NCBI GenBank assembly: GCA_051007175.1
Contig: JBPCSL010000106.1
Location: forward strand, 1 to 11,227
DNA length: 11,227 nt
Reading direction: 5' to 3'
Source: Mxb001 sp051007175
GTDB taxonomy: Bacteria > Actinomycetota > Actinomycetes > S36-B12
Part shown: one piece after another, positions 6,287 through 11,227 of the stretch
Layout: the number at the start of each line of letters is the position of its first letter
Numbering within the stretch: position 1 is the first letter of the stretch
The notes under the pieces: generated by a model
What the model saw: only the letters and a program-made list of their open reading frames with translations
What the model was told of the DNA's origin: nothing
Database searches by the model: none
Made by a program: the position numbers and the translations under genes

Positions 6287-8160
6287 TCTCGGTCGTCCGC
6301 GGTCTTCGTGCGCCGGCTGCGGACCAGGAGCACGACGAGCACGATGATGACGAGGGCGGCGACGGCGAGGCCGATGATGAGGCCGGTGCTCGAGCTGCTC
6401 GATGAAGTCCCGCCGCTGGCCGATGACGAGCCGGCGTCGCTGCCCTGGTCGGTCGCGCCGGGCGAGGCGGAGGCACTGGCGTCACTGACGACCGGCCGGA
6501 TGCCCTGGTAGGAGTACGTGCCGTACTGGAAGAGCAGTGAACCGGAGCCCTCGGGCTGGCCGATGAAGCCCTCGAATCGATCGGAGCGGTAGGCCTCGAG
6601 ATTGTCGTAGTAGTACGTCACGACATAGGGCGCGTCGTCGTACAGCATCGTCTGCATCTGCTGGACGATCGCGGCGCGTGCCGCCTGGTCGGTCTCTCCG
6701 GCCTGCTTCTCGTAGAGGGCGTCGTACGCCGGATTGCAGTAGAAGGAGTCCGAGAGGTCGGCGTAGATCGTGTCGCCGTCCTTGTAGGAGCGCTTCGCGC
6801 ACGTGAAGGTGGAGAGCTGGTAGTCGGGGTCGGGCTCGACGACCCAGCCCCATTCGAACATGTCGTACTCGCCGCGGCCGATGATCTCGTAGAGGGCGTC
6901 CTCGGTGACGGCCTTGACCGTCACCTCGATGCCGATGTCGGCCAGGTAGGACTTGACGTACTCGCCATTCTTCACCGAGGAGTCCGAGTCGCTGCGGACG
7001 AAGAGCCGGTAGCTCATCCGTTGGCCGTCGGGCCCTACGCGAACGCCGTCGGCGCCCTTCGCGTAGCCCGCGCCATCGAGGATCGCGTTGGCTGCCGCCG
7101 GATCGTAGGTCTGCGTCCCCGGGTCCACGTGGAGAGTGGTGTAGATCGGCGGAATGATGGTCGACCCCGGGGTTCCGTAGCCGTCAAGGACCTTGTCGAC
7201 GAGCTGCTGTCGGTTGATGGCGCGGGAGATGGCCTGCCGGACGGCGGGATCCTTGAGCTGGGGGTTGCCGTCGCCGATCGGCGTGCCGTCGGAGAGCGCT
7301 GCCCCGTAATTGAAGGCGATCTCGGCGAAGCCCGAATACTGGCTCGCGTAGGTGGTGATGCCCTCCTGGTCCTGCAGGGAGGTGAAGACGTCGGCGGTGA
7401 GCCCCTCGGCGAAGTCGACCTCGCCCTTCTTGAGAGCCTGGCCGAGGGCGTCGGCGTTGTTGTAGACGCGGAAGACGACCTCGTCGACCGTCGGCCGGCC
7501 GGGGTAGTAGTTGTCGTTGGCGACCATGCGGATGTACTGCCCCGCGCGCCTCTCAGCTACGAGGTAGGGACCGGACCCGACGAGGGTCTCCCCGGGAGCG
7601 GGCTCATTGGCGTACGACTTCACCGCCTTGGCGTCAATCGCGCTCCACACGTGCTCGGGAAGGATGTAGACGGCGAGCCTCTCCATGATCGGCGAGGGCA
7701 CTTTCACCGTCATGACGACCGTCAGGGGGTCGGGTGCGGTCACCGAGGTGATGTTGCGGACGTAGTTGCCGTAGTTGGTCTTCTCGTAGCGGCCGTTGAG
7801 GATCCGGTTGAAGGTGTAGACCACGTCAGCGGACGTGAGTGGCGTGCCATCGGACCACGTGAGGTTGGGGCGCAGGGTGTAGGTCCACGTGGTGCCGTCA
7901 GCGGACTCCTCCCACGACTCCGCGAGTCCAGGTGCCGGCGTGAAGTCCTTGGCGCTGGGCTGCATGAGCGTGGTGTACTGCAGCTGGTAGATCTCGTAGG
8001 ACTCGGCGAGCACTCCGGTGAAGGGGTTGAGGGAATCGACGTCGTTGAGGATGCCCACCGTGAAGACGACGGGGTCGGCCGCGTGCGCGGGCCATGCGAG
8101 GGCCGCGGGGGAGAGGGCCAGTACTCCGGCGACGAGGCCGGTGAGCAGCCTGCGGATCAC
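6283..8160 (-). CDS. Family 5 (peptide-type) ABC substrate-binding protein with C-terminal membrane anchor
   Basis: Extracytoplasmic solute receptor of the importer, probably for peptides; 625 residues. A Sec signal peptide ends near AHA (25-27) and has no lipobox cysteine. The SBP_bac_5 fold is shown by LRPNLTWSDGTPLTSADVVYTFNRI (96-120), LVGSGPYLV (193-201) and KDPAVRQAISRAINRQQL (303-320). Cys454 and Cys475 could form a disulfide. After the fold (to about 558) come a Ser/Ala/Gly-rich stalk (559-592), one hydrophobic span (593-613) and a basic cytoplasmic tail RSRRTK. The protein therefore seems held by a C-terminal span rather than a lipid. The GTG start at 8160 has AGGAGG four bases upstream. 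It is the first gene of the operon, and its stop overlaps the permease start. Family 5 also includes nickel and other small-ligand receptors, so the ligand is not certain. Confidence 0.93.
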   Translation of the reverse strand: MIRRLLTGLVAGVLALSPAALAWPAHAADPVVFTVGILNDVDSLNPFTGVLAESYEIYQLQYTTLMQPSAKDFTPAPGLAESWEESADGTTWTYTLRPNLTWSDGTPLTSADVVYTFNRILNGRYEKTNYGNYVRNITSVTAPDPLTVVMTVKVPSPIMERLAVYILPEHVWSAIDAKAVKSYANEPAPGETLVGSGPYLVAERRAGQYIRMVANDNYYPGRPTVDEVVFRVYNNADALGQALKKGEVDFAEGLTADVFTSLQDQEGITTYASQYSGFAEIAFNYGAALSDGTPIGDGNPQLKDPAVRQAISRAINRQQLVDKVLDGYGTPGSTIIPPIYTTLHVDPGTQTYDPAAANAILDGAGYAKGADGVRVGPDGQRMSYRLFVRSDSDSSVKNGEYVKSYLADIGIEVTVKAVTEDALYEIIGRGEYDMFEWGWVVEPDPDYQLSTFTCAKRSYKDGDTIYADLSDSFYCNPAYDALYEKQAGETDQAARAAIVQQMQTMLYDDAPYVVTYYYDNLEAYRSDRFEGFIGQPEGSGSLLFQYGTYSYQGIRPVVSDASASASPGATDQGSDAGSSSASGGTSSSSSSTGLIIGLAVAALVIIVLVVLLVRSRRTKTADDRE

Positions 8161-8164
8161 GGGG

Positions 8165-8170
8165 CCTCCT
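8165..8170 (-). promoter_or_regulatory. Strong ribosome binding site (AGGAGG) of the transporter operon's first gene
   Basis: The minus strand reads AGGAGG, then CCCC, then GTG at 8160. The perfect anti-16S match supports the GTG start. Because only 23 bp separate this gene from the divergent peptidase, the operon's promoter must lie inside the beginning of the peptidase coding region; I could not identify its boxes. Confidence 0.75.
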
Positions 8171-8171
8171 C

Positions 8172-8177
8172 TAGTGT
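8172..8177 (+). promoter_or_regulatory. Likely -10 element (TAGTGT) for leaderless start of the peptidase gene
   Basis: TAGTGT fits TANNNT and is separated by exactly 6 nt from the ATG at 8184, so transcription would start at or next to the A of the start codon. No Shine-Dalgarno sequence precedes this ATG, which agrees with leaderless translation, common in Actinobacteria. Any -35 region would fall in the first codons of the divergent binding-protein gene; no clear TTGACA-like box is seen there. Confidence 0.5.
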
Positions 8178-8183
8178 CGGGCC

Positions 8184-10157
8184 ATGCAGCCCGCCCGTCG
8201 CGACAACCAGGCCGATCCGTACGCGTGGATGCGGCATCCCTCGACCGAGATGACCGCGCACCTGGCGGCAGAGCGGGCGGACTACGACCGCCGCATGTCC
8301 CCGATGGACACCGCCCCGATCCTTGCCGAACTGCGGGCGCGCACGCCCGATGCTGAACGCACGGTCAGCCGCGATCACGGTCCCTATGCCTACTACACGG
8401 TGACCCGCCCGGGGCGCGAGTTGGCCGAATTGCGCCGCAGTCGCGATGGCCGGGAGGAGACCCTCCTGGACCTCGGCTCCTTCGGGTCGCCGTACGCCGC
8501 GACCGGGGTCGTCGAGCCGAGCCCGGATGATCGTCTCCTCGCCTACTCCGTCGACCTCACCGGTGCCGAGGTCTACGCGCTGCGCTTCCGCGACCTGGAC
8601 TCCGGGAAGGACCTGCCGCTCGAGGTGCCAGAGACGTACTACACGGGCGCATGGGCGGATGAGCGCACCTTCTTCTACACCGTCCCCGATGACCTCAACC
8701 GCCCGCACGAGGTGTGGCGCATCGACATCGAGACGGGTGAGCGGCATGTGGTGCTCACGGAGCCGGACCAGCACTTCGAGCTGCAGGTCCATCGGTCGCG
8801 CAGCGGCGCGTGGATCGTCATCACGGCGATGTCGCGCAGCACCACTGAGACGTGGGCCGTGCCGGCGAGCGATCCCTCGACGGCACCGGTCTCCCTGCGG
8901 GGACGCCGCCACGGCGTGGAGTATTTCGCGGAGCACGATGGCGACCGGTGGCTCTTCCTCACCAATGAGGCGCATCCGGAGTTCAGCGTCGTCGGCAGCG
9001 ACGGGTGGGCGCTTGATCGACCGGGCGAGCGGATCCATGATGTCCTCGCGTACGCCGACTACCTCGTCACGGAGTCGCGCGCGAACGGAGAGGGTCGCAT
9101 CCGGGTACTCGACCGCGAGGGGTCCGTGCAGTTCGAGCTGGGCCCCGATGAGCCCGGCGGCAGCATCCGGCTCGGCCACAACGACCGCGCGGATTCGGCG
9201 TTCGTCACGATCGTGACGGAGTCCTTTACGACGCCGACGGCCTGGTGGGATGTCGACCTGCGCACCGGCGAGCGGACCCTGCGTCACCGCCGCGATGTGC
9301 CGGGCCACGATCCGACGGCGTACGTGAGCGAGGTCGTGACGGCCACGGCCGCCGATGGCTGGCAGGTTCCGGTGGTGGTGACGCGACTTCGCGGCGTGCC
9401 CCTGGATGGCTCGGCGCCGTGCGTGCTCTAAGGCTAAGGGTCCTATGAGTCCGTCGACGAGCCGTGGTTCGTTCCGTCGATCCTGCCGCTCCTCGACCGC
9501 GGGGTCGTCTACGCGAAGGCACATATCCGCGGCGGCGGCGAGGTGTCGCGGCAGCAGTGGATCGACGGTCACCTGCTCGCCAAGCGCCATACGTTCACGG
9601 ACTTCATCGCGGCGGCGGACCTTCTCGCCGACGGACTTGTGGACGGCGATCGCATCGTGAGCCGCGGCCTGTCCGCCGGCGGACTGCTGCAGGGCGCCGT
9701 CGCCTTCCTCGCGCCCGAGCGATGGGCGGGGATCGTGGCCGAGGTGCCCTTCGTCGACTGCGTCAACTCCATGCTCGATCCCGACATCCCGCTCACGGTG
9801 ACGGAGTGGGAGGAGTGGGGAGATCCGCGGGTGCCCGAGCAGCGCGCCTACATGGAGTCCTACACGCCCTACCTCAATCTCCCCGATCCCGAACGCCGCC
9901 CGGCGCTCTTCGTGACGGGCGCCGTGCACGATCCACGGGTGCTCGTGCACGAGCCCGCGAAATGGGTTGCTGCGCTGCGCCACTCCGACCCGAAGGAAGG
10001 CCAGCGCCCCGGCGTCACGGATCGCGGGAGCGTGCTCTTCCGCGTCGAGCTCGGCGAGGGCGCGCATGGCGGCCAGGCCGGTCGGTATGCGGCCCTGGGC
10101 TATGAGGCCGAGGTCATCGCGTGGGTCCTTGCGGCCCTGGGAGTGTCGACGGCATAG
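8184..10157 (+). pseudogene. ptrB: Oligopeptidase B-like S9 peptidase, interrupted by two in-frame TAA codons
   Basis: An intact gene would give a 657-residue cytoplasmic serine oligopeptidase that cuts short peptides, typically after Arg or Lys. The N-terminal part (about 1-410) reads as the family's helix plus beta-propeller (DPYAWMRHPSTEMTAHLAAE near the start). The C-terminal part is an alpha/beta-hydrolase with the full triad: Ser497 in GLSAGG, Asp583 in HDPRV before EPAKWVAALR, and His628 in AHGG before AGRY. HIRGGGE and AEVPFVDCVNSMLDPDIPLTV are family hallmarks. The frame is open except for TAA at 9429-9431 and 9435-9437 (codons 416 and 418), where the family has the two tyrosines of LYGYG; the text reads L-stop-G-stop-GSYE. 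Translation would stop after residue 415, before the catalytic domain. A GTG at 9543 could restart only a fragment. The loop between Asp and His is about 10 residues longer than usual. Recent inactivation, a sequence error or readthrough are all possible. Confidence 0.88.
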
Positions 10158-10160
10158 CCT
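10155..10160 (+). promoter_or_regulatory. Likely -10 element (TAGCCT) for leaderless start of the lipoprotein hydrolase; overlaps the peptidase stop codon
   Basis: TAGCCT fits TANNNT and lies exactly 6 nt before the ATG at 10167, the same geometry as at 8172-8184. Its first three bases are the TAG stop codon of the upstream peptidase gene. There is no Shine-Dalgarno sequence in the 9-base gap, which supports leaderless expression. A TTGCGG at 10129 is too far away to be a good -35 box. Confidence 0.45.
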
Positions 10161-10166
10161 CCACCT

Positions 10167-11227
10167 ATGCGCCTCGTCATCGCCGTCACGGCCGCCGCCC
10201 TCGCCCTCGCTGCCTGCAGCTCATCGGGCACCTCCGGCTCATCGACCTCTGCGGCGGCGCCGTCGACGTCTGCGGCCCCCGCGCCCACGAGCGCGTCACC
10301 GTCGAGCTCGCCGTCTTCCAGTGCCGCGCCTCAGGAGAACCGGGCCGTGGTCATCGTGTCCGGCGGCGGGGCGACAAGCCCGTTCACGACTCCGACCGAG
10401 GCCTGCTCCGACGAGGACGGCTTCCTCGCCGCGGGCAACACCGACACCGCGCTCCGCGAGTACCTCCTCGCCCAGGGCAAGCAGGTCTACACCGCCCCGG
10501 CGTACCTCGACTGGGGCCAGGTGCAGGAGCCCGATCCCACGTCGTTCGGCCCCTTCAAGGACTGCCCGCCGGCGCTCCCGGAGCTCATGACGATCATGTC
10601 GTCAGGGGATCTCGACGCGGGTGGCGCTCGCCTCGCGCGATTCATCGACTACCTGCACGACGAGTACGGCGTCACCGATGTGGACTTCGTCGGCCATTCC
10701 AACGGCGGGCTGTACGCGCGGGCCGCAATCAAGGTGCTCAAGGGCACCGACTCGCCGGTGACCGTGCGCTCCCTCACCATGATGGGCTCGCCCATCGAGG
10801 GCGGTGTGCCGACGAGGTACTACGCGGGCGAGATCCCCCTGGAGGCCTGCAAGGGCGATGCCTTCTGCGAGAGCTTCAACACGATGTGGCTGAAGTACGC
10901 CGACGAGGGCGATAAGGGTCTCAACGGCGAGGACACCGTGAAGTTCCTCATGGGCCCGGACGGCTGGAATGCCGCGCAGGCCGGGGTGCTCGACGATATC
11001 CCGGTGACCCTCATCGCGGGCACCTTCTTCGACGCCAAGAGCGGCGACAAGTCCGTGTGGCCTTACGACGGCATCACCTCGCGGTATAGCGCCTGGGCGA
11101 CGACTGTGCCGGATGCGGTGATCCCGCATCGCGCCTGCTGGAGTGCCCCGCTCACCCACAGCATCTTCGTGTCGGACTTCGCGAAGGAGGACTGGTCGAC
11201 GGCGATGACCTGGAACACCGAGGCGCT
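10167..11227 (+). CDS. Secreted lipoprotein alpha/beta-hydrolase (lipase/esterase-like), 3' end cut by window edge
   Basis: The first 353 residues are visible. The N-terminus MRLVIAVTAAALALAAC is a short lipoprotein signal with lipobox L14-A-A-C17, so the mature protein should be anchored to the outer face of the membrane at Cys17. A low-complexity Ser/Thr/Ala/Pro linker follows to about residue 50, then the hydrolase domain with VVIVSGGGATSPF. The nucleophile elbow GHSNGG has Ser178 and is preceded by DYLHDEYGVTDVDFV, as in lipases and esterases of this fold. MMGSPIEGG follows it, typical of the region after the elbow. Several cysteines (in TEACSDED, FKDCPPA, LEACKGDAFCES) suggest extracellular disulfides. 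The HRACWSAPLTHSIF segment near the visible end may carry the catalytic histidine (LTHS). The ATG at 10167 is set by the lipoprotein signal and begins 9 bases after the peptidase stop. The substrate is unknown. Confidence 0.88.
   Translation, partial: MRLVIAVTAAALALAACSSSGTSGSSTSAAAPSTSAAPAPTSASPSSSPSSSAAPQENRAVVIVSGGGATSPFTTPTEACSDEDGFLAAGNTDTALREYLLAQGKQVYTAPAYLDWGQVQEPDPTSFGPFKDCPPALPELMTIMSSGDLDAGGARLARFIDYLHDEYGVTDVDFVGHSNGGLYARAAIKVLKGTDSPVTVRSLTMMGSPIEGGVPTRYYAGEIPLEACKGDAFCESFNTMWLKYADEGDKGLNGEDTVKFLMGPDGWNAAQAGVLDDIPVTLIAGTFFDAKSGDKSVWPYDGITSRYSAWATTVPDAVIPHRACWSAPLTHSIFVSDFAKEDWSTAMTWNTEA

Noticed and set aside
6370..6485. The GC-rich Ser-coding stretch near the end of the binding-protein gene as a repeat array.
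   Set aside because: It encodes the stalk before the membrane span and shows no regular DNA period.
9429..9437. Genetic-code change or selenocysteine/pyrrolysine-type recoding at the two TAA codons.
   Set aside because: TAA is not the codon for those residues, no associated element is visible, and the other genes in the window use a standard code; pseudogene or sequence error is simpler.
9426..9440. A methylation-motif base-calling error that turns TACGG into TAAGG.
   Set aside because: TACGG is read normally elsewhere (for example near 1547, 3533, 5962 and 10667), so a simple motif-wide error is not supported, although a local artefact at the tandem TACGGCTACGG is not excluded.
8157..10067. 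A 636-codon open frame on the minus strand opposite the peptidase.
   Set aside because: It is antisense to a clearly recognisable S9 peptidase, its translation is Arg/Gly/His/Ala-rich with no recognisable domain, and such mirror frames are common in high-GC coding DNA.
10210..10325. The Ser/Thr/Ala-rich tandem-like stretch as a DNA repeat.
   Set aside because: It is the low-complexity linker of a lipoprotein after its lipobox, with irregular codons and no fixed repeat unit.

Overview
The window comes from a high-GC actinobacterium. Codon third positions are strongly G/C, GTG starts are common, there are Actinobacteria-style signal peptides and a lipobox, and two genes appear to start leaderlessly. 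The genus cannot be fixed from the sequence. I estimated base composition by eye and did not compute it.

Layout. Positions 1-2332 (minus strand, C-terminus cut off by the window edge) encode a two-part FAD/GcvT-fold oxidoreductase of the dimethylglycine/sarcosine dehydrogenase-oxidase family. Next to it, also on the minus strand, is a complete peptide-type (Dpp/Opp) ABC importer operon transcribed from 8160 down to 2420. Its order is substrate-binding protein, permease B, permease C, ATPase D, ATPase F. Every junction in the operon is a 1- or 4-base start/stop overlap, so the five genes are probably translationally coupled. The binding protein is unusual: it has a Sec signal peptide without a lipobox and a C-terminal Ser-rich stalk plus transmembrane anchor.

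On the plus strand, divergent from the operon and only 23 bp away, lies an oligopeptidase B-type S9 peptidase (8184-10157). Its frame is intact throughout except for two TAA codons at the two tyrosines of the LYGYG oxyanion-region motif, so it is annotated as a pseudogene. It is followed by a secreted lipoprotein alpha/beta-hydrolase (10167 to the window end, 3' truncated).

Together the importer and the cytoplasmic oligopeptidase would make a peptide uptake and breakdown unit, with the peptidase apparently disabled in this sequence. The oxidoreductase has its own likely promoter and ribosome binding site, and need not share the transporter's substrate.

Two observations stand out. (1) A 67-bp near-perfect palindrome sits in frame inside the 3' end of the D ATPase gene and adds about 22 residues to its C-terminus, like a protein-coding palindromic repeat element. 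(2) The peptidase carries the double TAC-to-TAA change described above. There is no gene-free stretch over 300 bases; the longest gap is 87 bp (2333-2419). I saw no tRNA, rRNA, CRISPR array, insertion sequence or convincing intrinsic terminator.
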